A DNA stretch of 64,000 nucleotides from Bedellia somnulentella (Eukaryota > Arthropoda > Insecta > Lepidoptera > Bedelliidae): positions 9,936,401 through 10,000,400 of the forward strand of contig OY755175.1 of NCBI GenBank assembly GCA_963576735.1. Reading direction: 5' to 3'. Of the stretch, positions 42,363 to 55,742 are shown in pieces (within the stretch, counting starts at the first letter, position 1; every line of letters starts with the position of its first letter). The position numbers and the translations under genes are program-made. The notes below the pieces were generated by a model. The model was not told the origin of the DNA. It made no database searches and was given only the letters and a program-made list of their open reading frames with translations.

Positions 42363-44987
42363 TTTAAAATTATATATTTTACTTTAGACGCGCTTGTTAA
42401 AGTTAAAGGTAAAAAAGTTAAAGGTAAGTACAAATTAATAGAACACTATTAAGTAAAGACAGAGCAGATGTCAATTGAAGTTGAAGTTTGAATGCACCGA
42501 TCACTTAGACAGATTGGAGTGTCGCAGGATGTAATCCCCCGAACTCAAAACAATCTTGCCAATCAAGTGAATAAAATATGAAGTAATCAATCTGCTCTCC
42601 GACGTAGCAGACTGACCGATAGCTACAAAGCGATTTCTTTGTCATCTAGCGAAACTAACATTTGGCAAACTGAGTTACAATATATTTATATTTTATTTTT
42701 TACTCTGGGGACACTTTTTGAACCCTCGTCCGAGCGGCCTCTTTGAAAAGTGGACATCGGAACGCGAGGGAAAGCGCCCCAGAGGACATCGCCTCGGACA
42801 CAAAATGTGTTGTAAACATTGCGACTACATTCAATTTCCCGTCATTTCTCAAACTGATAAATAATTCTGTCATCGAACTTTCGGACAGGGGCTGGGTTGC
42901 GAGCGCGAAGATATGAACTGATTGTCGGAAAACTACTGTAACGAATACGTAAATAAGTGTGCGCCGCGCTGGTCTAGTGCACCTTGGCACAAATGACGGG
43001 GGTGCTCCATTCCTTTTTTATTATCAGATATCGAGGGACGGCAGAATCGAATAAAATGCTCATATTTAATTCATAAGATAGTAGCCATATCGATGCTAGC
43101 GAGGCTGTTTTGTTCAAGATTACGAGAACGAAATCTTCTTTTCGGATCAAATACATCCTTACATAAATAACAGGATCTTATATGAGTTTCATTACACTTT
43201 ATCTGGTTTTACGTATCTTACAGTGTACTATAGATATTACAGAACTTTGGTTATGTGTATGCAGGAGATATATACTCTTATACTGGAGTGGAAGTAAATA
43301 TTCGTTTAAAATGGGTTGTAATATGGGTTCTGTAATATATGTTGTAATAAAGGAGCCCATATTGGCTCACATCGAAATCTTCGTCGTATTAATGGTTCAG
43401 TTACTTTTTGTTTTAATGATATTCACTCTTGATATATTTTTTAAATTCACTTTCAATCAAAAAAATAAATCAAATAAATATAATAAACATAAACATTGGT
43501 TTATAAATTTATCACACACAATTTATTAGAATTAGCTACCTGATTCCTAAATTAATTGTCTTAAATCCCTTAGATTAAAAGCAGATCAATCAATATTAAA
43601 AACAATTTACTTTGCTCTTTGCCAAAGCCTGATTACATACTATGTATCTTCTTGCGGTGGTTCTGGTAAAGCTCATCTTCTATTAATAGAATGCTCCAAA
43701 CTTGTTGGTCAAAATGTTACCTACTTTTTAAGTTTTTCCATTATCTCTTCCTTATGCTTTGTTACATTTTATAAATAAAAAGAAACATATTTAATTTGTC
43801 AATAGATACAAATGTTTTTAGACTTTACTCTTACTACACTACTATTATTTGTTTCAATTACTTCATTCTGTGACTTAAAATTACACTATGAAAATGTACC
43901 CCTTATACTAGTTTTCAGTTATAAGTATACACAGATATATGAAAAACCTATTTTATTATAAATCAGGTGTTAGTCTAGTGATAGTATGAGGAACAGCCCT
44001 GGACTCCCTTCTCAATAGGAATAAAAACGTTATGCGAATTAATACGAACTCAAATATTTGAAAGGCAGTAAGTACCCCATGTTGAAAATGTTCATTACGG
44101 TTTCATAATATATTTTTAATATTTTTAGTCTTAACTAATTTAATATGTCATGAATTAGTTCACTCTAAAAATAAAAATTGACAGCGTCCTTAATTTGTCA
44201 TGAAGTCTATCGTTTTAATTTAATCTTAAACCTTATATCTTCTGGTTACGTCAATGGGCACTTATCACCAGCAAACAGTGATTAATGCTAATTAAAACTT
44301 CAAACGTTTGATATTCTATTCCGAAAAAGTCTCATAAGAATACACTGTAAACGTATTTGTTTCAAATTCACAGATTTCGTCAAAGCAAAGCGCTGATGAG
44401 TATGAACGTAGCCAACCGAGCGACAACGTAGCAACTCAATATTTTATTCATACATTGTATTGTATTGTTAGAATATCAATCGACTCACCGCCGCCGTCCC
44501 GCCACCGGCCTGCCACGTCCCGGTAGGTAAAGGGTACATTCCCAATCCACGCGGGATTCACTTAGATTTGAAGGAAAATAGATTTCGATTTCCAAAGCTG
44601 CGACAAAGCAATCCGATATATATTTTTCAGACAGATATTGCTAGCGATTTCTTTGAGCTTTGAAATATAGGGGAAGGAATTTGAAAAGATTCTTTCTTCT
44701 TATATCGATATCGGATACGTTTATCCGTTTCGTTATATCTGTGTGTATTGAGAACCTTTTCTTGGCAAGGGAAAACTGTGAGGTGAAATTGTACAAGGCT
44801 TTGTCTGCTATTCTTTTGAAACATGTTTGTCTTTTATAGTTTCATTGAATTTGGGGTATATTATATCGTATTGAAAAGTTTCTTTTACAAATAAATAACT
44901 TCAGAATACATTTCAAGTATTCGTGTCTAGCGCCTCCTAATATTATTAAATTATACAAAATATACATGATATGAATCATCAATCACT
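42363..44987. other. Mostly unique sequence; GC-richer block 42700-43010
   Basis: The block around 42720-42980 is unique, with a 96-codon - strand frame lacking any known domain. An open frame at 43182-43529 (+, 115 codons) is AT-rich and hydrophobic without motif. 44440-44560 is a second small GC-rich block (CCGCCGCCGTCCCGCCACCG). No gene supported. Confidence 0.4.
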
Positions 44988-45308
44988 CCGTGATAGTCCA
45001 AGGTGTAGAACAACCGCCCGTCAATACAGACAGTCGTGAGTTCAAATCAAAGCACTTGTTTTTTCTAAAGTTATATGCTTGGTTAAATTATCATAGTGGT
45101 TATCGGTAAGGGAAAACATCGTGAGGAAACCCACATAGCTAAGCTGTACTTAGTCATGTGACAGTGTATACGTACCAAACGGCGATAGCCCTGTCCCCTA
45201 TCACGTGAGTTGCCTGTCCAATGTCCATGCATAACGTGGGTACTCTGAACACCAGGTGACGATGTCAGAAGTATTAGCACCTCTACCAACCCCTTCGGGG
45301 ATAATGGC
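44988..45308 (+). mobile_element. SINE-A, diverged
   Basis: CCGTGATAGTCCAAGGTGTA, GAGGAAACCCACATAGCTAA, CCTATCACGTGAGTTGCC and TACCAACCCCTTCGGGGATA in order. Its 3' end runs into the tandem duplication at 45310. Confidence 0.88.
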
Positions 45309-45309
45309 G

Positions 45310-45539
45310 ATGGCGTGAAAGTATGAGTCTTTGAAAGAATATGAAAAAGATTAATTCTCCATGTAAATATGAAAATCTTATCTAGTTAATGTTTTTATTG
45401 TATTATCAATATTGCAGTTTTGCAATGGCGTGAACGTTTGAGTCTTTAAAAGAATATGAAATAAATTAATTCTCCATGTATATATACATGTTTTTACCTA
45501 CTATATGTTTTTTTGTATTATCAATATTGTAGTATTGCA
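45310..45539 (+). repeat. Two-unit tandem duplication, 115 bp per unit
   Basis: 45310-45424 and 45425-45539 are both 115 bp and share ATGGCGTGAA, AGAATATGAAA, TTAATTCTCCATGTA and TGTATTATCAATATTG. Unit 1 begins with the last bases of the SINE-A (GGCGTGAAAGTATGAGTC), so the duplication arose after that insertion. Confidence 0.85.
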
Positions 45540-45849
45540 ATTTTCAGTTCATTATATGAAAGTATTTTTATAGTTGACTTATCTTTTAGGCTAGCTATTG
45601 CTGCTCGTTTTTCGTAATCATTGTGTAAATATTTATCAATTTAATAATATAATAGGTAGAAAACAATAACAAAAAAAACAAACATTTATAATATATACGT
45701 GGCCTTTCGCAGAAACTGACTTTGTCCGATTCCAGCTAAACTCCGAATTACTGGACCACAGTAGAAAATCCAAAGTAACCTTTTTCTTGTTTTTTTTTGT
45801 TATAATAAATTTGACTATAGATATTATTACTAATGTTGAGTTAATTTTA

Positions 45850-45955
45850 TACTTTTTTCCCTACCCAACCTCTAAATATGGCTGAAGTATATCTGATTCA
45901 GGAGCTGTAGTTATCCCTTCTTGGTATTTACAGTCGTAAGTATATTTTTGTTTTA
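45850..45955 (+). mobile_element. SINE-B 3' half, degenerate
   Basis: CCCTACCCAACCTCTAAATA, TGGCTGAAGTATATCTGATT and ACAGTCGTAAGTATATTTT correspond in order to the SINE-B 3' half. Confidence 0.5.
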
Positions 45956-48900
45956 AGTTATTTAATATATCTTTGAGGAGATCGCTTACTACAAGTTATT
46001 AAATTGTACTCATTTTGGGGCTACCTTCATCTTTGTTATAAATTTAAGAAATATTTTAGATCTTTAACATTAAATGCATTGAAAAGGTCCCGATATATAA
46101 TGGTCATCGGTCAACGACATCCAACAAAACTGTTTATTATCCTTTTTCAGTAGACAGAAACTTCATGAGACAAAAATGCTTTGTGAAGTGTCTGTGCCCT
46201 TTGTTTTACATAATTAATTATAAAAGTTTTTGTTTTTATATAACTCAGGTAGAGGCAAGGTTTTTATTAGTAGCAATAAAAAGTTATTTAGGAGTAATCT
46301 CTGAAGCTAGGGTACTTCATAATAATACTTGATTGTTAGAAAGATAAATTTTTCACGAGTGATGTCTTTATTAAATGTAGAATATTTTTGTTTAAATTTC
46401 GTAAATCTTCGTGTTTACCTAATCATAGGGATTTTTTATGCAAGTTGAGTTTGCAAACCATGCAAATCTGGGTGGATTCCCTAGTGTCAAACTAAAGACA
46501 AAATCTAATAGTCAGGTTTTTCATTTCAGTCTTGTTAATTGCAAGGGCAGATTTTATACCATTTACATTTATCGTCAATAATATAATATATGAAAATATT
46601 AAGGTTTTGTCTATAACATATCATATATCCCTTCAAAATATAAAAGTACATTCAAAATTGACAATATGCCATAGTCGTAAATGTATCACTCTTGTGCAAT
46701 ATAAAAGTTAACGATACAAGAAAACGCGTTTTCCACAACATTAAAGATAACAACAATACGGGGGCGAGAGTGTAGCCGTAGAGCCTCCCGCGGGGGGAGG
46801 TGGGGACACAAAAATTCAATATTAATATGAAGGAGGTGCGAGCGAGAGGGAGTCGCTGTCCTGCTCCCGCGACCAATGGCGAGCGCCCCACGCCGCCGAT
46901 ATGATGAATTTATGGATGTAATAAAATCGTGGTTCGCGATTGGAGGAAAGCCCACACCGCTATATCATTTTCATATCTTCAGAATCAAGTTTTCCGGAAG
47001 TTACGGTAGTTACTTGGAGGGTGCGAATGCATGTTTTGAATCTTGAAAGTTTGAGAATGCAAATTGGCTTTTAATCGTGTAACGTAATCGTGTATTTTGA
47101 TCTAAGAAAAGTTATCTTATGTGACTAATAACAGTAATATTTTTGTCTTATATTTCACCCAGTATTTTGAAATGAAATGGTCTGGTAGTAATTGAATAGA
47201 ATCGTAAATAGTTAAATACATAGATGGGAAATAGCAAACAGGTACACAGGTGTGGTAGACTGAGAGATACACAAAGGCTGTATGAGTTGATTGAGCCATG
47301 AGCGTCGTCGACCGCTGGCTTCGAGCCTTATTTCGTGATTTACCATTCGAGTGGACGGAGCCTTTTGGGAGCCACGACTTTGTTTACTCCACCTAACATG
47401 AGCTGAGTTTCAATGTACTGATTTTGAATATCTATACAAAGCTCAATTTTGACCTTTAAAAGCATTCTAGGCTTTTAAACAATTTTGTGTTTTAGTAATG
47501 TTATATAAAATGGTAAAACAATACAATACAAGTTAAAGTTAAATTTTGCATTTTTAGTTTTTCTTCATAAAGTTGGTTCAATTATATGTATGTTTGCAAG
47601 TTACCATATTAAACTAATAGTTTACACTCAACAATAAAGTTGTATTCTTATGAAAATAAACATCAATACAGCAAACTACCTTCGCGTTTGATCGTGCAAA
47701 AATAAATTCAAAACCCGAGCAGCAATCTCTTTTATCCGTGAAGCTGTAATGTGTTTGACAGGCAAAGACGCAGAGAAAACAGATCGGAGGGCGACACCGC
47801 GGCGCAGGAGCGAGCCAGCCGCGTGGAAGTATTGGGGATCAGCCGCCAGCGCAGTTTTCAACTTCAATTATAGCACCTGACAGCCCCGGGCGAAATACAC
47901 CAGCCAATTACCTCTATATTTACTATCTACACTTTTCACTATTGCTTTCATAAGTTTGAGGAAAAGATCAAATGTTTCTATCAAGAAAGTTTGGGTTGAT
48001 ATGGGAAATCGATGGTTTGAAAATGATACTATAGGTGACGAAATGTAGTTGTTATTTAATGTCATAGTCTTAAATAAGAAAAAAAAAGTTGGTCATTCAT
48101 GATTTAGATTTAAAATAACAAAAAAATATATAGTTTTTTAAATCTTAAAGTAACTAGTAATCAGATAAAAGCAATATTTCAGCCACCCAACAGGTACTCA
48201 ACATAAAGCTACATAAAAGAGTAGCTACTTCCGTCGCAGTCATATCTAGCTCGAAGCACTTCACCGGAACAGTGTACTAAAGTACAAAAGCCAAAGTTTT
48301 CCCGCAGCGAGATTCCTTTTTCTTTGTTTGGTGTATTTATTGTAAATCTACTCATACCAGTGACGCGCCCTCCGCCCGTTAAAAGTATTCCAACATAACT
48401 TTCGGCTCCAACTTCCTCTGTACTCAATGTTGCCAGAATATCGACGAGAATTCATTTTGTATTTGTTTTTAGAAAGCACGCCATAATTGTTTTTCATCGG
48501 TTTGGGGGTGCTTTGATTGTTTTCGGTACATCAGATACGATTTAGTATTTATAACTTCTGGCCATTGCACTCAGTGTTGGCTTAAAATAGCGTTTACTAG
48601 TTTATTTAATTAAGTTTCATAAAATGCGACTAACGATGCGAGTAACCTTAGAATGATGTTTGTTTAAACAAATTAATGTAATACAATATTGTAGTTAATT
48701 AGGAGTACATACGCATACATATACAGTAAGAACGTAAGTTTATTACCAGAAGGGCAGTGCTAATTTTGACACAATAGTTGTAAATCTCATTTAAAGAGGA
48801 GAGTAATTTATAGTATATAGGGGTTCACTGAATCGATTTAAATTATACACATTTAAAAACTCACCAAAAACTAAAACAAAAGCAACACAATATTTAAGAT

Positions 48901-49240
48901 CGCTATTTGGTTTTAATTTTAGTTAAGTCCGGAACTTTGTTTTTATGTCTATTAATTGTATTGAAAATAATGTTACTTTCCTTGTATATTATACTTAGAC
49001 CGGGTAATATTAGTATGTTTTCAAAGTTATTTACCTAGCTGAAAAGTGGATGCTCAATGTATATGATTTTATTGTATCTATTTTACCACAATCTTTAATT
49101 TGATGCATAATATTATGTAGTGATAATCATAAATTCCACATAGAATATGTATATTTATTATACAATGACTATAAACTATATCAGTATATCACAAATAGAC
49201 ATTAAAATGAGTTGCGGCCACGGAAGTGCTAGAGAATACG
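45956..49240. other. Transposon-poor region with unique GC-rich blocks
   Basis: Blocks at 46735-46960 (GAGCCTCCCGCGGGGGGAGG; TATGATGAATTTATGGATGT) and 47740-47900 (GACACCGCGGCGCAGGAGCG) are unique and GC-rich beside homeodomain-type AT motifs. The open frames there have no domain. Candidate regulatory DNA. Confidence 0.4.
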
Positions 49241-52200
49241 TGTAGTGGGTAGAGCAGGGAGAAGGTCCAGTCTTGTAAGAGCTCGCGAGGGGGGCGCCCC
49301 ACCCTCCCCCGGCGCCGGACTTCTTGCTTATTCTATCAAGCGTTGGTGCACACACGTGCGCGACATTAATACAGACACACACACACGCGCGCCTCGTATT
49401 ATACGGCCGGCCACCACTTCACTGTGTCAATACAATACTCTCTCTTCGCCTCGACTTAGATTATTTAGAAAGCACTTGTAACGCTCATATAAGAAACGTC
49501 TCCGAAGAGGTCACAATGGCCGGTACGTGTCCGCCGGACCTAACTTGGGAATTTCGTTACGTCCGAAGAGATTACCGTCCTAAAAAAACATAGCCCAAAT
49601 CTATTTAATATAATGCAACACTCGATGCAGAGTCACTCTCAAACCATAAGAAAAGTTTCTTGTTTCCTTGTATTTTAGTTAGAAATACAAAAATGCGTAG
49701 GCGCTCGCATTGTTTATATTTAAATGGTTGAATATGAATATTGCAAATAGTTGATCAGCTTATGCTCGAAGCAAGCGTAACTGGACTTACATGCATCGGA
49801 TATGCAAGCGGGGTCGCCGATGACAAATGCATTATACATGACAAGGAAACACCATCAGATTTAGACGGATAAACAAACAGATGCTTATTTGCTTTTAATT
49901 CTAAAGCAGTAATGTAACAAGAGTAAGTATCCATTTTATAAGTTGGTGGTATTATATTTTTAGGAGAGTTCGTAAAATTATTTTGTAGGTATTTACTTTA
50001 ATAATGAAATCATGGACAGTGTTTATGTTGATTTTAATTGTTTTAAATTATTAAATTTGAACAATAAAAAAAAAAAGTTTTCTATTTCTTTCTTTCTAGG
50101 ATATCATCGTTTCATTTTTATATTATAAGATTCTGTTCTTTCTGATTATCCCTAAATAGAAAAAAGTTCTGGTGTAAGAAAAAACACTTGCTATGAATTC
50201 AAACTCTTACAGTATATTGTTTTGTCCGATTTAAGTATAATTTAGTAGCGAAGAGATATTTTGTCTTTAAGGATTAGACTGACTACAAAATGCTACGACT
50301 TTGCATTGGCGCGTAGCGTAGTTGTAAATTCTGTAGCATAATGGTTTTGATCTACTGCGTCGTAGTCTACCTTTGATATTCTACCTAACTACCTTGTCAA
50401 TAAGTTACAGAGAAAGAAAAGCTTTTATTAGAGTAGAGCCTTACTTTTTTTTAAAGTAAGAATAATAGGCTATTAAATATTGCATGATAGTATAGAATAG
50501 GAAAACACTTTATTGCACATCACAAAAGAAAAATTTACAAAAATACACTTACTCCTGATATAATTGATACTATTGATATAATCTAATACGCGCTTAGTTA
50601 ATCTCATAAAGTAGCGATGAGGCAACAGATAAGGGAGTGTGCGTGAGGAGACATCGGCATATGTGTGGGTACTTTCATAAATCTATTCGGAGATATATGA
50701 GAGCGCAATTTCCGGTATCCGGCCATTAGCGCCGAGCTTTTATAAGCTTAAAGCTTAGGTTAAAGATTTTCTGGGTAGTTTGGTGCGAATCTTGTAATAG
50801 GCGCGATAAATTTTGTATAAAGTATGTGATTGCATATTAGCCGTCGATTCGGGAACTTTTAATGTGTGTAACTTGCTCTAATGGCTCATTGCTCTACCTT
50901 GCGCTCCGTGCCTTTATTAAGATTTAACAGTGTACACAGTATTAGTACTGCGACAAACTCCTTTAATTGGATAAAATTGCATCAATGTGTAACAATTGAT
51001 TTTAAAAGGTATTTTTAATTTAGATTATTTCTTGATTCATTTTATTTCAATATATACAACATTAACTTAACAACACTAGGAAATTACAAATACACTAGTA
51101 TAAATAAGAGTACTCATATTATTTCCTTTCGACTAAAGTAAAATCAATAACAATGAGTATATAAACCCAAGATGCAGTATAAAAATGAGCAGTGTAGGTG
51201 GTAGGGGTGGTCTTACCGTGGAGGGGGTGGGGGAGCCGGCCGCAGCGCATCGACTTATTATTTTTATCGACCGTAAAAAGGTGCCGGACCTCGCATGGAC
51301 CCTTCCAAAATCTCTTTCCTCGAGTGCTTTTAATTATTTACGGATATTTTGCTTCGAATTTGTTATATAGAGCTTATCAAAAGGGAAAGTCGAAAAAGCC
51401 TTCTTTTATGTGAAAAAAACATTTAATTTATAAACAACTTGAAATATTTGGTGTAACGAAAACATTGACTTGTAGAGGGTGGTTGATGATTTTGGTAATG
51501 AATAAAAAATGCGAACGACATTTGTTCCGCTTGTCGTCGTCACCGGAGCGAGTGCAGCTGCAATGTGGGGGCCTTGCACCGCTGCGCTTGCACATGCTCG
51601 CTTTTGTTGACAATAACTTGTCACATCAGACAGGTATTGTTTTTTAAAAACATATTTTCAACCCCCTTCTTTCTACTAAAACACTTTGTTTTCATGTTCA
51701 GACAATGTCAGATCTGAAAATCTCCGTGGCGAAAAATTCCCAATTAAGGCGACAATCTTCATAAATCAATTTCCCCTCGAATTGAATGTCAATAAGTAGG
51801 GAAGGTTGTTAAATGACGACGCGAAGTAAAATAAAACTTTCCGGAGGGCGGAAAGTTCTGTCCCGAGCAAAAAGAATATTTACATTAATTCTCTTTCATT
51901 ATGTTTTGAAGAATAATCATGGCCGCCATTTCTCATTCCACTCTCTCGATTGAGTTTTATTTGAATATTTTTTGTAGCTGTTCAAGTCCGGGCCTGCGTT
52001 GGAAAGGAAGTTTTTATTAGCATCTTAATGATTTTACGGCGAGTCCCCGGTTACAACAGACTTTATGTCGTCAGATTTTCTTGAGTATTTTTTGTCGACT
52101 TTTTTGCATCTTACATTATTAAAGTTTTCATTCTGTCGCTTAATGAAGCTCATTTCTTCTGTTCGCTGGAGACTTGATTGCTTTTGTTTTGCATAAATGC

Positions 52201-53411
52201 AAGAATTTCTATAGGTTTCTTTTTAACAAAGTAAGCCAATTTAGGAAGTTTCTCTTATTAACGGCCTGTAATGTTTGAAATTAGCATGAAAAAGAAGTAA
52301 TTTATTTGGGAAGAATGTATATTGTTATTGGAATATAAATGATACAAGTTGATAGTAACAATCGCAAGAAAGCGACCGGAGCCCGGAAAACGAATAACAC
52401 CCGGTGGGACTCGATTTGTCTCGTCCGGCCGGTAATTACATTCATCTCTGCTCCAGACTGATTTATATCACGAATCGTCCGCCTTCGAGCTCCGTTCCAG
52501 CTTTAAATACTTTTCTGGAATCGTCTTACGCACCACGAAATAATAATTGTCCGGAAAATCGAGAGGCTGTATGTAATGTTATGAGAGAGGTCGCTCGTTT
52601 TCCTCGGGCCAGCCGTCGACCGCAATCGCGTCCGAGATCTTGCTTTCTTTTTAATTTCCCTGCGGCCTCCTAATGAGGTCTCGCTGGAGGCGTCCCGCCG
52701 CTGTTATCTATGATATTCTTGAGGTTGATGCTTATTGTGCGTGTCACTGATGGCTTCCCTTTTTATTATCCTCTCGAATACAATTCTACTGCCACCTAAA
52801 TGAGTCTTCTCATTTGCTTTGCTCTTTTTATTTCTCTAGACGGCGCTTTTTCTGGTGCCCAGCTTAAAGTGTGTCGTTAGGTAAATAAAATTGGCCTCAT
52901 TGGTGACATTAGATTGAATAATTTCTTTGATTTAGTAGTTTCAAAATGTTCATTAATAATTTAAAGCTAATTGTTCTTAAATGTAAATAGTAAAAACAGG
53001 GTGTTACAATTGCAACCGTCAAAGTTATTGGATGTAATCCTTGCTTAAAAACACAATAGGCAGCCGGCAAACGCTAACAAATCGCACGGATCCGCCTACA
53101 CTTATCTATTAAAATGAGAGATTATAGTCGGTCGTAGTGAGACGGGGCGGTTCGGTGTTATTTTCAGTATATTGTTCAATATTGTCATAAGACCCATTGA
53201 AGGGCAATTAGAAAGGCGGCGCGCGTGGCAGCCACGTGCGAGTGATCCTCTGTTGTGGCAGCCGACCGGGGCCCATCGCGCCCGTACTCGCAGCTTTGTT
53301 TACATCGTCCTATTTGCAATATGATATTGATACATTTTCATTCGTTTCTATCTTTTCATTAGTTTTTTTAAATAAACTGTAAAGTTTTGTTATGCTTTTA
53401 AACGGTACCAC
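49241..53411. other. Transposon-poor region with unique GC-rich blocks
   Basis: Blocks at 49250-49580, 50600-50760, 51190-51310, 51530-51610, 51700-51870, 52370-52720 and 53020-53310. A possible LINE 3' scrap at 50495-50545 (AACACTTTATTGCACATCAC). A frame ending at 49593 contains SEEVTMAGTCPPDLTWEFRY but matches nothing I recognise. No supported gene. Confidence 0.4.
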
Positions 53412-53421
53412 TGTTTTAACT

Positions 53422-53678
53422 TCATACATACATACATACATATACTCACGGCTATTAATCCCTTAACGGGGTAGCCAGAACTTTGGAATGAAAAATTCCT
53501 CAGCCACTTTTGGAAGTTGATTGGGAAAAGATGGTTATAATAAATGTTTTTGGTGACGGGTCTCCTACAACATCGCCCAAAAATCACTTAAAAAGCCCCC
53601 TATACCCTTAGTCGCCTCTTACGATCACCCACGGGTAGAGATGGGGTAGTGTTATTCTAAGCCGACACTACACGGCAA
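53422..53678 (-). mobile_element. SINE-B, full length
   Basis: 257 bp with the 10-bp duplication TGTTTTAACT at 53412-53421 and 53679-53688; tail (ATAC)n at left, head CGACACTACACGGC (on +) at right. Confidence 0.94.
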
Positions 53679-53688
53679 TGTTTTAACT

Positions 53689-55639
53689 AATGTTTAAAAA
53701 ATAATAATAAATTATTTAAAGTGACTGATATACCAATATTTTTCGCATTATAAGATGATGTATATTAAAATTTGTTATGTGGGTACTAAACAGGACAATA
53801 ATATTTGTTTGAATTATGAGTTGAGTTATTAGTTTTGTTAGCACATAAATGGCACAACAATTTTCTTTGAAACTTGACAGAACATAATTTAAACTGATCA
53901 TTTGATACCTGGGCAGTTTCTCGCATTATGGAACACAAGCGATGCAGCTGATCCTTTTAGACATACAAATAAATGACTTGCTAATGTTTTTAAATATAAA
54001 CTAATCCTTCCTCAAAAAACAAATATTTATTTTCTCACTTTTTAAACTATTTCCTCACTGGTATTAGTAAGCTATTGGCTCATTATGTTTATATTCAAAA
54101 GCATCCAGCAAATATGAGTACAAATGATATTTTCTACACTGCAACAAAAACAATAGCATTGACAGAATATAAACACCCCGGCTCCTGCACCTCTCTTACG
54201 GGTAGGCGACATCCCCGAAGAAGTTTTATTCCTTTCAAATCTCTCCTGACATATATTTTTCCAGAATCGCAATGGAGATTTTAAGAGGCGATTTTATTTA
54301 AATTCGTTTAGGAGGTGCGGGAAGTTCACCCCCGACGTTTATCGCGAGGGCGTGATCGTGTTCATAAGTAGCATGAGGAGATTCACTGGAAATATTTTAA
54401 AATGCTGTCTCTTTGTGTTATTGGTTTTGCCGTTTTGGGAACGGTAATTCGGTGGGTTCATGATCGAAGAACGTTATAATAAACTTTAGAACGGTACAAT
54501 ACGAAACCATAATTTTTATTATTGAATGTCACAATTATTTCTAGTGAATCGTTTCTGGGTGTAGTCGATTCACCCAAATTATCATCTTGCAAGCTTTATT
54601 GACTATAAATTTATTGTATAAGTAATTATAAAGTGCTAACCGCATAGCGGAAATGTAATGTATGCATCCTTTGCAAAATAAATACGTACAGTTCTAGGTG
54701 AAACCTTAAACTTAGTATAAACTCTAGACCAAGTATTTGCAACACGCGTTGGGCTTAGACAACCTTAACTCGTTAAAAGGTTCACTTTATAACAAAAACA
54801 AATGTCAACCTGTGCAGTCAGAGGATTTAAAAACCAATATCGCCTGAATAAAACAGCAGATAAAACCTTTTTTATTGGTATTATTCATTTTTGGCCTGAA
54901 ACCAAACATTTTAGGTAGAAATAACTATAACATGGACTACAACCAAACATCTTCGGTATAAGTAACTATAACAATCAATTTCTAATCAAAGCAAACACCT
55001 AGACTAAAACCGATCAGAACACCCGAATATTATTTTGTCCATCCATCACGGCCGTCATGTATAGTAATAGTCAAGTTTTTTATGGTGTTCGATAGAGGAT
55101 GTATCGACGGCTATCGCTCACTTAGTACGGTGTTTGTCCGCCGCCGCCGTGGCCGCTGCTCTGCGCTGCGGTGATCATTCTTCATTTGTTCTGTGTCTTC
55201 CATCATTCTATTGACCGCGCATATTTTTATGTTTTTTTTTTCGATGCTAGGTTTTATAAGAGAGTTTAGGTATTTTTATGCTCTTTTTGGATTGCATTCT
55301 TGCATTTTTATTCGAGAATGTAATAAAGAGGAACATTATTTGTCTTTTACATTTTACAAAATTTAATTAATGTGTACAGCTATGTTTCGATGGCGATATT
55401 GAGGGTTAACTTTCAGTGAATATATTATACCTTGTATCTTTAATAAATGATGTCTTGATGGGTTTAAAATATTTTGATTATGTAAGATTAACAAAAATGT
55501 ATTTCAAGAAATGAAAAAAAAAATAAGCAAGGTAAACTTCTTTTTCCACTTAGGAGCAATTTTTTTATAACTTCTTCAGATATTTGTTCTTTTAGCCATA
55601 GATGCTTATTTAAATTGTATTATGATTTTGTGAAGGCAG
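53689..55639. other. Unique intergenic
   Basis: Small GC-richer blocks at 54170-54370 and 55030-55180. No gene or repeat recognised. Confidence 0.45.
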
Positions 55640-55742
55640 CATAGGACTGGTCTTGTGAAAACCTTTTACCCACAGACTTTCTTTGGACATAGGCCATCCA
55701 GCAGTGAACGTCTATCGGTTGATGATCATGACGATGATGTTG
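55640..55742 (+). mobile_element. LINE 3' end with (GATGAT)-type tail
   Basis: GGACATAGGCCATCCAGCAG, TGAACGTCTATCGGTTGATG then ATCATGACGATGATG resembles the 3' end of RTE-group LINEs common in Lepidoptera (GCCATCCAGCAGTGGACGTC with a GATGATG tail). Confidence 0.65.

Noticed and set aside
42700..42990. 96-codon - strand frame
   Set aside because: No recognised domain; lies in a GC-richer unique block and has no identifiable promoter or exon partners.
43182..43529. 115-codon hydrophobic frame as a membrane protein
   Set aside because: AT-rich DNA gives Ile/Leu/Phe/Tyr-rich chance translations; no family signature or flanking gene signals.
49324..49593. Frame ending in a Trp/Tyr/Arg-rich sequence as a 3' exon
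   Set aside because: No plausible splice acceptor with an upstream coding partner and no family resemblance.
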